From Sporosarcina gallistercoris (GTDB taxonomy: Bacteria > Bacillota > Bacilli > Bacillales_A > Planococcaceae): 64,000 nucleotides of DNA. This document shows positions 1 through 7,975 of this stretch, piece after piece (position 1 is the stretch's first letter; every line of letters begins with the position of its first letter). The stretch covers positions 186,001 to 250,000 of the forward strand of contig NZ_JACSQY010000003.1 in assembly GCF_014836415.1 (NCBI RefSeq). The letters are read 5' to 3'. The notes beneath the pieces were generated by a model, which worked only from the letters and a program-made list of their open reading frames with translations, was not told the DNA's origin and ran no database searches. The position numbers were made by a program, and so were the translations under genes.

Positions 1-681
1 ATGCTGATTGCACGAATCTCGAGTTTTCTGCTTCCTCAAAAAGAGATGGTTCAACTGCTCGATCCAGCAGCAGGGACCGGTAATTTACTGTTAACCGTCA
101 TGAATCACCTGGAGATGCCAGTGTCTTCGAGCGCTGTTGAAATCGATGAGTTATTAGCGAGATTGATGGTATCAGGTGCCGATCTTATGGAACAGACGAT
201 TCGTATTTACGTTCAAGATGCACTTCGCCCATTGCTTGTGGATCCGGTTGACCTGGCAGTATGTGATTTACCGGTCGGTTATTATCCCGACGATGAAAAT
301 GCATTGAATTTTGAAATGATGCCTGCGGATGGACATGCGTATGCTCATCATTTATTCATCGAACAAACGATTCATCACCTGAAGCCGGAAGGATACGGTA
401 TATTCATCGTTCCGACTTCGTTATTCGAGTCTGCACAATCCGGTGAGCTGCACACGTATTTGAAAAAACATACGGTCATCCGCGGGATTTTACAATTGCC
501 ACAAACATTGTTCAAGAACGCAGCTCAGTCTAAAAGCATACTGATTTTACAAAAACCATCCGAACAGGCGAAGCCAACCCCGGATGTATTGCTCGCTACC
601 GTCCCGGATATGACTGACAAACAAGCGATGATTTCGTTCTTTACTAAAATGGAAGATTGGGCAAAAGAAACTGCAAAGTAA
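1..681 (+). CDS. ytxK: YtxK-type class I SAM-dependent methyltransferase (5' part missing)
   Basis: This is the C-terminal two thirds of an N6-adenine-type methyltransferase-fold protein of the YtxK family. The Rossmann SAM loop LDPAAGTGNLL is near residue 20 and is followed by an acidic strand (AVEIDELL). A later CDLPVGYYP segment takes the place of the (N/D)PPY catalytic motif, so it reads D-L-P-V rather than N-P-P-Y. YtxK proteins are about 330 residues and carry about 100 residues of helical N-terminal domain that is absent here. The ATG at base 1 is therefore probably internal and the gene is cut by the window edge. Substrate is not known for the family. The stop is followed directly by a bidirectional terminator that has been hit by an insertion element. 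Confidence 0.8.
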   Translation: MLIARISSFLLPQKEMVQLLDPAAGTGNLLLTVMNHLEMPVSSSAVEIDELLARLMVSGADLMEQTIRIYVQDALRPLLVDPVDLAVCDLPVGYYPDDENALNFEMMPADGHAYAHHLFIEQTIHHLKPEGYGIFIVPTSLFESAQSGELHTYLKKHTVIRGILQLPQTLFKNAAQSKSILILQKPSEQAKPTPDVLLATVPDMTDKQAMISFFTKMEDWAKETAK

Positions 682-684
682 GTA

Positions 685-719
685 AAAAGCGTCCTTCTCA
701 TGTTGAGAAGGACGCTTTT
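685..719 (+). terminator. Bidirectional terminator of ytxK and the stress gene, interrupted by an insertion
   Basis: A 16-bp perfect stem (AAAAGCGTCCTTCTCA with TGAGAAGGACGCTTTT) encloses a 3-nt loop. It starts 4 bases after the ytxK stop. Half of the same hairpin reappears at 1411-1431, immediately before the stop of the convergent universal stress gene. Originally this was one shared terminator between the two convergent genes, and about 690 bp now separate the copies. Confidence 0.9.
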
Positions 720-753
720 GTCTTTTTGACTCTAAAATGAAGGATAACAGGCC

Positions 754-999
754 GTTGATCTCCGTTCCAGACGCGCGCTTTCCGGGGGCTTGCCCTCAGC
801 CAATCGAACGACGAAGAGTTCGATTTGCCGTATTTTAGTGAACTTCGCTAAAATTAAGGCATTATTAATCGTCCTCGCTTTGCTCAGTCCAATTTTTTGG
901 AAACACGTGCTCCTAACGCTTCGTTTTTACTCGCAAAAGTCGTTCTTCGTTACGGCTTTCGCTGATCCCCAAGAGTCGCAGTCCTGCACTTCAATTAAC
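754..999. repeat. Structured GTTGAT...(A)TTAAC repeat, long form, copy 1
   Basis: This repeat of about 246 bp is near-identical to the reverse complement of 47612-47858. It contains several small inverted repeats: ATCGAAC/GTTCGAT (803-824), ATTTTAG/CTAAAAT (832-854) and a hairpin near 950 related to AAGCCGTAACGAAGAACGGC. The segment around 910-975 is shared with the copies at 20645-20839 and 46984-47166. A short open frame crosses it (790-1002), but its peptide follows the repeat and not any protein family. Confidence 0.8.
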
Positions 1000-1002
1000 T
1001 GA

Positions 1003-1161
1003 ATTTTGTATGAGACATTCACCTCTTTCAACCAATTGATAAATGAAGGAAAAATCACGATCTGCATCTAATTTACGAACCAACTGATCTTGAGGCACTA
1101 CCTGTTCAATCGTAAGCATTTCCAACTATTCTTGTTCACTCACTTGATTCCTCCTCATCAT
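1003..1161 (-). pseudogene. IS1182-family transposase, N-terminal remnant
   Basis: Read on the minus strand, the start MMRRNQVSEQE is followed by an in-frame TAG and then a segment beginning LEMLTIEQVVPQDHLVRKLD and continuing to DFSFIYQLVER. This matches the conserved N-terminus of IS1182-type transposases (…LVPKDHLVRKID…FSFIYDLV…). It also aligns with the plus-strand remnant starting at 47191. Only about 50 codons remain before the sequence passes into the neighbouring repeat. The DDE catalytic residues are absent. Confidence 0.7.
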
Positions 1162-1194
1162 GTCCATCACCTCATTCGATAGTTGGGAGATCCT

Positions 1195-1321
1195 GTTGAT
1201 TGTAGCGGAGAGCGGCGACTCCGGAGGGATCAGCGAAGACTGAAGACCCCGCAGGAGCGTTAGCGACGAGGAGGCTGAAGTCGAGCCCCTCGGAAAGCGT
1301 CCGCTCGCAGCGGAAATCAAC
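1195..1321. repeat. 127-bp GTTGATT...AATCAAC repeat, copy within IS remnant 1
   Basis: The unit is bounded by the inverted ends GTTGATTGTAGCG and CGGAAATCAAC. It carries the family core (GGCGACTCC…GACCCCGCAGGAGCG…GACGAGGAGGCT…CGGAAAGCGTCCGC). It is exactly as long as the stand-alone copy at 35285-35411 and aligns with it along its whole length. Both IS remnants carry a repeat at this position with the same flanks (…GGGAGATCCT before, and TTTTCATTGTT-like sequence after), so it was part of the ancestral element. Confidence 0.85.
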
Positions 1322-1353
1322 TTTTCATTGTTTAATCCATTGAAAAAGATAAA

Positions 1354-1396
1354 GACTGTAGGCAAGCCCCATACTTCCTGGAGTTTGTCTACAGTC
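1354..1396. repeat. 43-bp imperfect palindrome at the end of IS remnant 1
   Basis: The segment starts GACTGTAG and ends CTACAGTC, with further partial pairing inside (CAAGCC opposite GTTTG). An equivalent 43-bp palindrome lies at 46914-46956, also at the element end next to the duplicated terminator. It probably represents the transposon terminal or subterminal sequence; this role is inferred from position. Confidence 0.7.
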
Positions 1397-1410
1397 TGAA
1401 TAGTCTTTTT

Positions 1411-1431
1411 CAACATGAGAAGGACGCTTTT
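1411..1431. repeat. Partial duplicate of the ytxK terminator hairpin
   Basis: These 21 bases are the exact reverse complement of 685-705. Because the hairpin is palindromic, TGAGAAGGACGCTTTTG also appears as a direct repeat at 704-720 and 1416-1432. This is the footprint of insertion into the terminator. Confidence 0.85.
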
Positions 1432-1439
1432 GCTAGTGA

Positions 1440-1889
1440 TTATTCTCCTTCAGGAGTACGGACTACGAGAACGTCGCATTTTGCCGCGCGTACAATATTC
1501 TCGGATACACTACCGATCAGGAACCGCTCTACTGGGTTTAATCCAGTTGCACCACAAATGATCAGGTCCGCTTCAATCTTTTTCGGGATTTCTCTAGGAA
1601 TCATAGTTTTAGGTGATCCATATTCTACAATTACATTCACGTGAGTTAACCCAGCTGATGCTGCCTGTTCTTTGTAGCCTTCTAGCAACTCTACCGCATA
1701 GGATTGAGCGCGTTCGGCGATAGAACGGTCGTATGCCTCCACCGCGGAGTACGAACGTGTGTCGATGATATTGACGAGGTTGAGGTTAGCATCGTTTCGC
1801 TTAGCAATCGCTACCGCTTTTTTAAATGCCCATTCCGACTCTTTGGATCCATCTACCGCTACAATGATCTGGTTATATACTAATGACAT
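1440..1889 (-). CDS. Universal stress protein, UspA family, ATP-binding type
   Basis: This is a 149-residue protein with one complete Usp domain. It has the N-terminal Asp strand (IIVAVDGSKESEWAF) and the C-terminal nucleotide motif G-x2-G-x9-G-S (GATGLNPVERFLIGS), which marks the ATP-binding subgroup. I start it at the ATG at 1889 because AGGAG lies 10 bases upstream. The GTG nine bases further up would sit almost on the ribosome binding site. It is convergent with ytxK, and the shared terminator between them has been invaded by an insertion element. Usp proteins help cells survive starvation and respiratory stress; the specific role here cannot be read from sequence. Confidence 0.9.
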   Translation of the reverse strand: MSLVYNQIIVAVDGSKESEWAFKKAVAIAKRNDANLNLVNIIDTRSYSAVEAYDRSIAERAQSYAVELLEGYKEQAASAGLTHVNVIVEYGSPKTMIPREIPKKIEADLIICGATGLNPVERFLIGSVSENIVRAAKCDVLVVRTPEGE

Positions 1890-2109
1890 CGTGACCACAC
1901 TCCTACATTTTAATTATCCTGCTATAAGTACTATACGCCAAATCTCTTGTTTTTTCCTGCTTACCTATCAAAAATCGGCAAATTAAAAATATTTGTTTAT
2001 CGGAACAAAAAATACGGCAAAAAAGAATGCTATCTGCTACACTTATGGTGAAAAGGTTTGAACGGTACATACTGGACAGCCGGACACATTCATTGAGGAG
2101 GAACTAACT

Positions 2110-3228
2110 ATGCGTATTGGGGTACCTAAAGAGATTAAAAACAACGAAAATCGTGTCGCAATGACACCAGCTGGCGTATTCAACTTGAAATCAGCGGGAC
2201 ACGAAGTGCTGATTGAAACTCAAGCAGGTGTAGGCTCTAATTTTACAGATGAAGAATATCGTGAAGCTGGAGCGGTAATCGTTGAAACTGCAGCTGAAGC
2301 GTGGGCAGCGGAAATGGTCATGAAAGTGAAAGAGCCAGTTTCTTCAGAGTATGGTTACTTCCGTGAAGGTCTCATTTTGTTCACGTATTTGCATCTTGCA
2401 TCTGAAGTCGAGTTAACAAAAGCGTTACTTGACAATAAAGTGATCGGGATTGCTTATGAGACGGTTCAATTGCCTAATCGTTCGTTGCCGCTGCTCGCTC
2501 CGATGAGTGAAGTTGCAGGACGTATGGCAACTCAAATCGGAGCTCAATACTTGGAGAAGATGGAAGGCGGGAAAGGAATCCTGTTATCCGGCGTGCCAGG
2601 TGTTCAACGTGGAAACGTGACGGTTATTGGCGGAGGACAAGCTGGAACGAATGCTGCCCGCATTGCGATTGGTATGGGCGCGCGTGTCACTGTTCTGGAT
2701 CTTTCGGTAGAAAGACTTCGTCAGCTGGATGAGTTATTCGGAAATGACGTGCAAACACTCGTGTCAAATCCATTCAATATTGCAACGTCTGTCAAAGATG
2801 CTGATCTAGTAATTGGATGTGTGCTTATTCCTGGTGCTCGTGCACCTAAACTTGTAAGCGAGGAAATGGTTAAATCGATGTCTCCAGGTTCTGTACTTGT
2901 AGATATTGCTATCGACCAAGGAGGAATCTTCGAAACTTCCGATCGTATTACGACACATGATGATCCGACATATGAAAAGTTCGGAGTGGTCCACTACGCA
3001 GTTGCGAATATGCCGGGCGCTGTACCACGAACGTCTACAATGGCACTTACAAATGTAACCGTTCCTTATGCATTGCAAATTGCGAACAAAGGATACAAAC
3101 AGGCTTGCTTGGACAATGAAGCGTTGCTAAAAGGGGTTAACACTCTAGAAGGCTACTTAACGTATCAAGCAGTAGCGGATGCACAAGAAATCGAATACGT
3201 ATCTGCTCAATCTTTGTTGAGCCGATAA
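2110..3228 (+). CDS. ald: Alanine dehydrogenase
   Basis: This 372-residue enzyme catalyses the reversible NAD-dependent oxidative deamination of L-alanine to pyruvate and ammonia in the cytoplasm. The N-terminal signature [20 protein letters not shown] is complete. The substrate-site Lys lies in MKVKEP and the catalytic His in TYLHLAS. The Rossmann motif [15 protein letters not shown] is near residue 172. Length matches the family (370-378). The start is fixed by TGAGGAGGAACTAACT directly upstream. It is transcribed alone and ends in a strong hairpin shared with the convergent peptidase gene. Confidence 0.97.
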   Translation: MRIGVPKEIKNNENRVAMTPAGVFNLKSAGHEVLIETQAGVGSNFTDEEYREAGAVIVETAAEAWAAEMVMKVKEPVSSEYGYFREGLILFTYLHLASEVELTKALLDNKVIGIAYETVQLPNRSLPLLAPMSEVAGRMATQIGAQYLEKMEGGKGILLSGVPGVQRGNVTVIGGGQAGTNAARIAIGMGARVTVLDLSVERLRQLDELFGNDVQTLVSNPFNIATSVKDADLVIGCVLIPGARAPKLVSEEMVKSMSPGSVLVDIAIDQGGIFETSDRITTHDDPTYEKFGVVHYAVANMPGAVPRTSTMALTNVTVPYALQIANKGYKQACLDNEALLKGVNTLEGYLTYQAVADAQEIEYVSAQSLLSR

Positions 3229-3243
3229 GAATACTAGAAACAA

Positions 3244-3277
3244 AGAAGCAGAGGCTGTAAGTTGAGCCTCTGCTTCT
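3244..3277 (+). terminator. Bidirectional terminator between ald and the M24 peptidase
   Basis: A 13-bp perfect stem (AGAAGCAGAGGCT/AGCCTCTGCTTCT) with an 8-nt loop lies between the two convergent stop codons. Pyrimidine-rich tails follow on both sides. Confidence 0.88.
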
Positions 3278-3283
3278 TCTATT

Positions 3284-4378
3284 TCAATTAATGATTTTAA
3301 GTTCTTTCGGGAACTTCGTGAGCACTTCAATCCCATCCGCTGTAACGACAACGTCATCTTCAATGCGAACACCGGTAATAGCGGAATTATAGATACCTGG
3401 TTCAATCGTGAACACCATGCCTTCTTCCAGCTGGAAGTCATTAGCTCCATGAATTGAAGGGAATTCATGAACCGAAATTCCAAGTCCATGCCCGAGACGG
3501 TGAGTGAAGTACTCGCCATACCCAGCCTTAGTGATCACTTCGCGTGCAGCTTTGTCAAGTTCGCTTGCCCGTACCCCAGGTTTCACCAGGTCGATTGCAG
3601 CCTGATTTGCAAAGCGTACTGCTTCGTAGATACTCCGCTGTTCAGCAGACGGTTCGCCAAACGATACGGTTCTCGTAATATCTGAACAATATCCTTTATG
3701 CACAACCCCGAGGTCCATCAGAACGAAATCACCTTGTTGGATTTTCCGTTCTCCCGGAGTCCCGTGTGGAGATGCGGTTTTAGGTCCGGATAATACCGTC
3801 GTGTCAAACGACATCTTCTGGACGCCTTTTTTCTTTAAAGCAAACTCGATTGCTGTTTGAAGTTCCAGTTCAGTAACACCTTCAGCAATATTTTCACACG
3901 CCACTTCAATTGCGTAGTCCGCTAATTGTGCAGCTTCACGTAATAGTTGGAGTTCCGAAGCATCCTTATGGCTCCGCATAATATTCAACTGTTCATCCAA
4001 ACGGGAGAATTGAGCTGTAGGGAAAAGTTCTTCCATACGTTCTAAACGCTCGACAGTAAGGTGGGATTTCTCGATTGCGATCGAACTCAATCCGCTTACT
4101 TTACGGTTCACTTCAGCCTGCACAAACTCCCATGCGTCATCTGTGTCTTCGTAACCGACCGTTCCGAACGTCCACCCTGCGGATTTCACATCGGGAACTT
4201 CCATTAGGGGACAGACGATGAAAGGCTCTGCATCTTTAAAGATCATCACCCCAAGAAGCCGCTCGTGTGGATCACTGCTGAAACCTGATACGTAGAACAC
4301 GTTATCAGGTGTCGTTACGAATGCCGCTTCTACATTGTTGTCCTGTAAATACTGTTGAATCGTTGTAAGTTTCGTCAT
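3284..4378 (-). CDS. M24 family Xaa-Pro dipeptidase/aminopeptidase
   Basis: This 364-residue metallopeptidase has an N-terminal creatinase-like domain (about residues 1-130) and a C-terminal pita-bread domain. The five expected metal ligands are visible: the two Asp in LMDLGV and GYCSDITRT, the His in RLGHGLGISVHEF, the Glu in FTIEPGIY and the Glu in VRIEDDVVV. Family members release the N-terminal residue next to proline, or cleave Xaa-Pro dipeptides, in the cytoplasm. The start has AAGGAGG upstream (CTAAGGAGGAATCATT). It runs opposite to ald and ytkL. Whether it is a strict prolidase (PepQ) or an aminopeptidase P-like enzyme cannot be settled here. Confidence 0.92.
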   Translation of the reverse strand: MTKLTTIQQYLQDNNVEAAFVTTPDNVFYVSGFSSDPHERLLGVMIFKDAEPFIVCPLMEVPDVKSAGWTFGTVGYEDTDDAWEFVQAEVNRKVSGLSSIAIEKSHLTVERLERMEELFPTAQFSRLDEQLNIMRSHKDASELQLLREAAQLADYAIEVACENIAEGVTELELQTAIEFALKKKGVQKMSFDTTVLSGPKTASPHGTPGERKIQQGDFVLMDLGVVHKGYCSDITRTVSFGEPSAEQRSIYEAVRFANQAAIDLVKPGVRASELDKAAREVITKAGYGEYFTHRLGHGLGISVHEFPSIHGANDFQLEEGMVFTIEPGIYNSAITGVRIEDDVVVTADGIEVLTKFPKELKIIN

Positions 4379-4487
4379 AATGATTCCTCCTTAGTTCACT
4401 TGTTCATCATACCAAAAAAAGAGGATTTACATAGGGTTTCACGAATTGATAGAAAGGATAGAATACTAAGTGGAGGTGTCGGAACCA

Positions 4488-5168
4488 ATGGAAATTTCAT
4501 ATCATGGACACTCAATCGTAAAGATTAAGACAGGCGGCAAGGTGATTTTGATCGATCCTTATATTACAGGAAATGATTTGACGGATTTGGTAGTGGCAAA
4601 CGAAAAACCGGACGTCATCTTGTTGACGCATGGACACAATGATCACGTTGGCGATACGATCGAGATAGCAAAAGCGAGCGGAGCATTAGTTGTCGCGCCT
4701 AACGAACTTGCAGTATGGCTCGGCTGGCAAGGATTAGAAACCCACGGCATGAATATCGGAGGAGCACACGAATTCGATTTTGGAACGGTGAAGTTCACGA
4801 AAGCGTTCCATAGCTCATCCTATACAACGGATGACCAGCAGCTGATTTACATGGGGATGCCTGCGGGTATTCTGCTGATGGCAGAAGGGAAAACGATTTA
4901 TCACGCTGGAGATACGTCTCTATTTGGGGATATGGAGCTGATCGGCAAGCGCAACAATATCGATATCGCATTTTTGCCGATAGGTGATAATTTCACGATG
5001 GGACCTGAAGATGCTGCATATGCTGTAGAACTGCTCTCTCCAAAGCTGACAGTACCCGTGCATTACAATACATTCCCGCCGATCGTGCAAGATCCTGAAG
5101 ACTTCAAAAAGCTAGTGAAAGACCATGAAGTACTTGTCATGAATGCGGGTGAAGTGATCCGGTTATGA
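4488..5168 (+). CDS. ytkL: UPF0173 metal-dependent hydrolase (YtkL)
   Basis: This 226-residue metallo-beta-lactamase-fold protein has the H-x-H-x-D-H metal motif [11 protein letters not shown] at residues 48-53, a further His in FTKAFHSSS, the Asp region [11 protein letters not shown] and the last His in VPVHYNTFP. Length equals that of the UPF0173 family. The ATG at 4488 is preceded by GGAGGTG. An in-frame GTG at 4470 lies upstream of that site and is not used. The neighbour order ytkL-ytoI matches Bacillus. The substrate is unknown for this family. Confidence 0.93.
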   Translation: MEISYHGHSIVKIKTGGKVILIDPYITGNDLTDLVVANEKPDVILLTHGHNDHVGDTIEIAKASGALVVAPNELAVWLGWQGLETHGMNIGGAHEFDFGTVKFTKAFHSSSYTTDDQQLIYMGMPAGILLMAEGKTIYHAGDTSLFGDMELIGKRNNIDIAFLPIGDNFTMGPEDAAYAVELLSPKLTVPVHYNTFPPIVQDPEDFKKLVKDHEVLVMNAGEVIRL

Positions 5169-5268
5169 GTCAACTGGGCTGGCAGAGATAAATCTCTTTC
5201 AGCTCGGTTATTTTTTATGGATTTATGGTAAACTGAAGACAAGGCATACATAGAAAAAGGTGAATGCA

Positions 5269-6576
5269 TTGTCGACAAAGCATGAACAAATCTTGCGCCA
5301 CATTGAAGAGCTTGCTGTAGGTGAGAAAATTTCAGTACGGCAAATTGCCAGAGCTCTCACAGTAAGTGAAGGAACAGCTTACCGAGCGATTAAAGAAGCC
5401 GAAAACAACAAGCTTGTCAATACTATTGAACGTGTCGGTACGGTACGCATTGAAAAAAAGAAAAAAGAGAATATCGAACGGCTGACGTTTGCCGAAGTGG
5501 TGAATATTGTAGATGGATCTGTGCTCGGAGGTAGCGGGGGGTTACACAAAACGCTGACTAAATTCCTGATAGGTGCCATGCAACTGGATGATATCCGCCG
5601 TTATATAGACGCGGGAAGCTTGCTTATTGTTGGGAACCGTCAGAAAGCGCATCAATTAGCAATCAGCGAAGGGGCAGCGGTTCTTGTGACGGGTGGTTTT
5701 GATACGACCGATGAAGTGAAAGAACTTGCCAATTCACTCGATTTGCCGGTCATCACGACCAGCTATGATTCGTTCACAGTTGCAACCATGCTCAATCGGG
5801 CGATATCCGACCAGATGATAGAGAAGGATATCCTTCTAGTGGAAGATATCCAGCATCCACTTTCAAATACCTCCACATTGTTCATTCAAGAGACGGTTGG
5901 GCAATTTAACGAATTGAGCCGTAAGACTTCCCACTCTGCATTTCCGGTTATCGAAAAAAATGGAAAAGTGGTAGGAATGGTCACGTCTAAAGATGTCGTT
6001 GGGAAACAAGAATCCGAACCACTCGGAAAAGTCATGACAGCTTCACCGATTACGGCAACTGGCAAGATGAGTGTCGCTTCAGCTGGCCACATCATGGTGT
6101 GGGAAGGAATCGATTTACTTCCTGTCGTTACAGAAACCGGACTGTTGGATGGTGTCATTAGCCGCCAAGACGTATTGAAAGCTTTTCAATTGGCCCAACG
6201 GCAGCCGCAACAAGGCCAGACGATTGATGATATTGTGAAAAACCAAATGCACTCCGATACGGAAAACCCTCAAAATGTAATTTTTGAAGTGGTCCCACAG
6301 ATGACCAACCAACTTGGGTCATTGTCCTATGGTGCCCTTACAACATTGTTGGCTGAAACAGGAAATCGGGCTATCAAGCTCTATAAACGTGGAGAGAGTG
6401 TCCCTGAGAACTTATCGGTCTACTTTATGAGGCATGTCCAGCTTGGGAGTAAGGTAACTGTGGAACCTCAAATCCTCCACATGAGTCGCCGGGTTGTGAA
6501 AATGGATATTTCCCTATACTCAGAAGGAGAGATGATCGGGAAAGCCCTTGTCACGTATCAGTTATTGGAACGATAA
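5269..6576 (+). CDS. ytoI: YtoI-type regulator-like protein: HTH, DRTGG, two CBS, hotdog
   Basis: This is a 435-residue multidomain cytoplasmic protein. A winged helix lies at about residues 1-55 (SVRQIARALTVSEGTAYRAI). A DRTGG domain follows (about 70-185; the motif reads VLVTGGFDTTDEV), then a CBS pair (about 190-305; FPVIEKNGKVVGMVTSKDV and LLPVVTETGLLDGVISRQDV). A C-terminal hotdog (thioesterase-like) domain covers about 310-435. I start it at TTG 5269, because AAAGGTG precedes it by about 7 bases and the YtoI family begins at this point; the GTG at 5260 overlaps that site. CBS pairs usually bind adenine nucleotides and the hotdog suggests an acyl-CoA ligand, so it may be a metabolite-sensing DNA-binding protein. 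This function is inferred. Confidence 0.9.
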   Translation: MSTKHEQILRHIEELAVGEKISVRQIARALTVSEGTAYRAIKEAENNKLVNTIERVGTVRIEKKKKENIERLTFAEVVNIVDGSVLGGSGGLHKTLTKFLIGAMQLDDIRRYIDAGSLLIVGNRQKAHQLAISEGAAVLVTGGFDTTDEVKELANSLDLPVITTSYDSFTVATMLNRAISDQMIEKDILLVEDIQHPLSNTSTLFIQETVGQFNELSRKTSHSAFPVIEKNGKVVGMVTSKDVVGKQESEPLGKVMTASPITATGKMSVASAGHIMVWEGIDLLPVVTETGLLDGVISRQDVLKAFQLAQRQPQQGQTIDDIVKNQMHSDTENPQNVIFEVVPQMTNQLGSLSYGALTTLLAETGNRAIKLYKRGESVPENLSVYFMRHVQLGSKVTVEPQILHMSRRVVKMDISLYSEGEMIGKALVTYQLLER

Positions 6577-6606
6577 AAAAACGCCGATGCATGGGCATCA
6601 GCGCTT
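6575..6606 (-). terminator. Terminator of ytpI (minus strand)
   Basis: Read on the minus strand, CGCTGATGC pairs with GCATCGGCG around a short loop and is followed by seven T. The hairpin overlaps the ytpI stop codon and begins right after the ytoI stop, so it serves the convergent pair. Confidence 0.6.
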
Positions 6607-6918
6607 GTTCAATTCGGTCTCTTCGTCCACGAATCGGTTGTAATACTGAACGGCTTTCCAGTTAAAGAGGGATACATAGCCTCCAAGTACGATGAAGATT
6701 CCAGAGATTATGTATGTCGTAACCCCACCAAACAGCAACAGCTGATTGATTCCGAATGAGACGAGCAAGAGCCCTAAAAACATTCCTGCTTTTGATGAAA
6801 ACATCTTTTTCCGGATCGGAAATACTTGACTTGTCCGGAATTGCCGGGTTTTAAAGTAAAAGTAGAATACTGCCGAAGCAATAATCAGGAATACAAGTAC
6901 AAAATTTAAAGTCTCCAC
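6598..6918 (-). CDS. ytpI: YtpI-family membrane protein
   Basis: This small protein of about 106 residues has three hydrophobic segments: LNFVLVFLIIASAVFYFYF near the N-terminus, then MFLGLLLVSFGINQLLLF and YIISGIFIVLGGYVSLF. It matches the YtpI family in length and position between ytoI and nrnA. I start it at GTG 6918 because GGAGGG lies 7 bases upstream; the TTG 15 bases further up precedes the ribosome binding site. The function of YtpI is unknown. Confidence 0.85.
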   Translation of the reverse strand: METLNFVLVFLIIASAVFYFYFKTRQFRTSQVFPIRKKMFSSKAGMFLGLLLVSFGINQLLLFGGVTTYIISGIFIVLGGYVSLFNWKAVQYYNRFVDEETELNKR

Positions 6919-7015
6919 AGAATAGCCCTCCAAAAGAATCCAGCACTTCTTCTATTGTAGCGGCTTTACAACTCAAATGCGACCGCAATTCTTTAAATAA
7001 TGGAGGAAATGGAAA

Positions 7016-7957
7016 ATGAAAAGACAAATCATTGACACAATTGAACAGTATTCAACCATTATTATACATAGGCACGTCCGCCCGGATCCGGACGCATTTG
7101 GTTCACAAGTAGGGTTGAAAAAACTCATTCAAGCAAATTATCCTGACAAAAATGTCTACGCTGCAGGAAGTGATGATGGACAGTTGTCATTTCTGACTGG
7201 ACAGGACCGTGTATCCGATGACATGTATGACGGTGCGTTAGTCATTGTGACAGATACGGCAAACACCGAGCGGGTCGATGGCCAGTCCTATAAAAAAGGG
7301 AGCTTTTTAGCAAAGATCGACCATCATCCGAATGTGGATCCATATGGGGATGTCTTATGGGTTGATACCGATGCGAGTTCTTGTTCGGAAATGATCTTTG
7401 AATTATTTGCTGAAGGAAGAGATGCGAAAGGCTGGAAGCTTCCTGATGAATCAGCAAGACTTCTGTTTGCTGGGATTGTCGGAGATACAGGCAGGTTCAT
7501 GTATCCCAGTGCGACAGGTAAGACGTTTGAAATCGCAAGTGAATTGATTAAATACAATTTTGATCGTCAGCAAATTTTTGCAGGTATGTACGAAGTCGAA
7601 CGAAACCTGCTTCACTTACAAGGGTACGTCTATCAGAACTTTTCGATAGATGAAAACGGCGCTGCCTATATTAAACTCACAAAAACGATCTTGGATCAGT
7701 TCGATGTGAAGGCGGAAGAAACATCTTCACTCGTCAGTTCACTTGGAGATGTGAAAGGCATCTGTGCCTGGTTAATATTTGTTGAAGAGACGGACCAAAT
7801 CCGTGTCCGATTGCGTTCCAAAGGGATCGTCATCAATGGGCTGGCTGCTGAATACGGAGGCGGTGGACATCCGCTTGCTGCAGGGGCCTCCGTGAAGTCT
7901 TGGGAAGAAGCCGATGAAGTCATCCAAAAAGTACAAACGTTATGTGCAGGTAACTAG
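7016..7957 (+). CDS. nrnA: NrnA: oligoribonuclease / pAp phosphatase (DHH-DHHA1)
   Basis: This 313-residue phosphoesterase degrades short RNA oligonucleotides to mononucleotides and removes phosphate from 3'-phosphoadenosine 5'-phosphate. Motifs in order: HRHVRPDPDAFGSQ (residues about 19-32), the Asp of VTDTANTE, the DHH signature KIDHHPN (about 102), GIVGDTGRF, and the C-terminal DHHA1 substrate site GGGGHPLAAGAS. Length equals B. subtilis NrnA (YtqI). A clear TGGAGGAAATGGAAA precedes the start. It lies directly upstream of dnaE with an 18-bp gap, as expected for this block, but the ytrH/ytrI genes found between them in Bacillus are missing. Confidence 0.96.
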   Translation: MKRQIIDTIEQYSTIIIHRHVRPDPDAFGSQVGLKKLIQANYPDKNVYAAGSDDGQLSFLTGQDRVSDDMYDGALVIVTDTANTERVDGQSYKKGSFLAKIDHHPNVDPYGDVLWVDTDASSCSEMIFELFAEGRDAKGWKLPDESARLLFAGIVGDTGRFMYPSATGKTFEIASELIKYNFDRQQIFAGMYEVERNLLHLQGYVYQNFSIDENGAAYIKLTKTILDQFDVKAEETSSLVSSLGDVKGICAWLIFVEETDQIRVRLRSKGIVINGLAAEYGGGGHPLAAGASVKSWEEADEVIQKVQTLCAGN

Positions 7958-7975
7958 TGAATGGAGGGATAGACA

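Larger units (their letters stand above)
720..1410 (-). mobile_element. Decayed IS1182-family element inside a terminator (copy 1)
   Basis: This segment separates the complete terminator hairpin (685-719) from its partial duplicate (1411-1431). In plus-strand order it holds a structured repeat (754-999), an antisense remnant of the N-terminus of an IS1182-type transposase (1003-1161), a 127-bp repeat (1195-1321) and a 43-bp imperfect palindrome at the right end (1354-1396). The same parts occur in the same relative order, but inverted, at 46912-47949, so the two are copies of one element. The catalytic part of the transposase is gone, so the copy cannot move by itself. A 17-bp direct repeat (TGAGAAGGACGCTTTTG, 704-720 and 1416-1432) flanks it. 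The IS1182 assignment rests on recognising the short transposase segments, not on a search. Confidence 0.75.

Noticed and set aside
790-1002. A 70-codon open frame on the plus strand
   Set aside because: It follows the structured repeat at 754-999, has no protein-like homology that I recognise and no ribosome binding site; the peptide changes completely between repeat copies.
1126-1416. A 96-codon minus-strand open frame
   Set aside because: Most of it crosses the 127-bp repeat and the terminal palindrome. Only its last codons belong to the transposase remnant, which I annotate separately.
2014-2029. A sigma-54-like CGGCA…TGC sequence upstream of ald
   Set aside because: GG and GC are 11 bases apart instead of 10 and the flanking consensus is poor.
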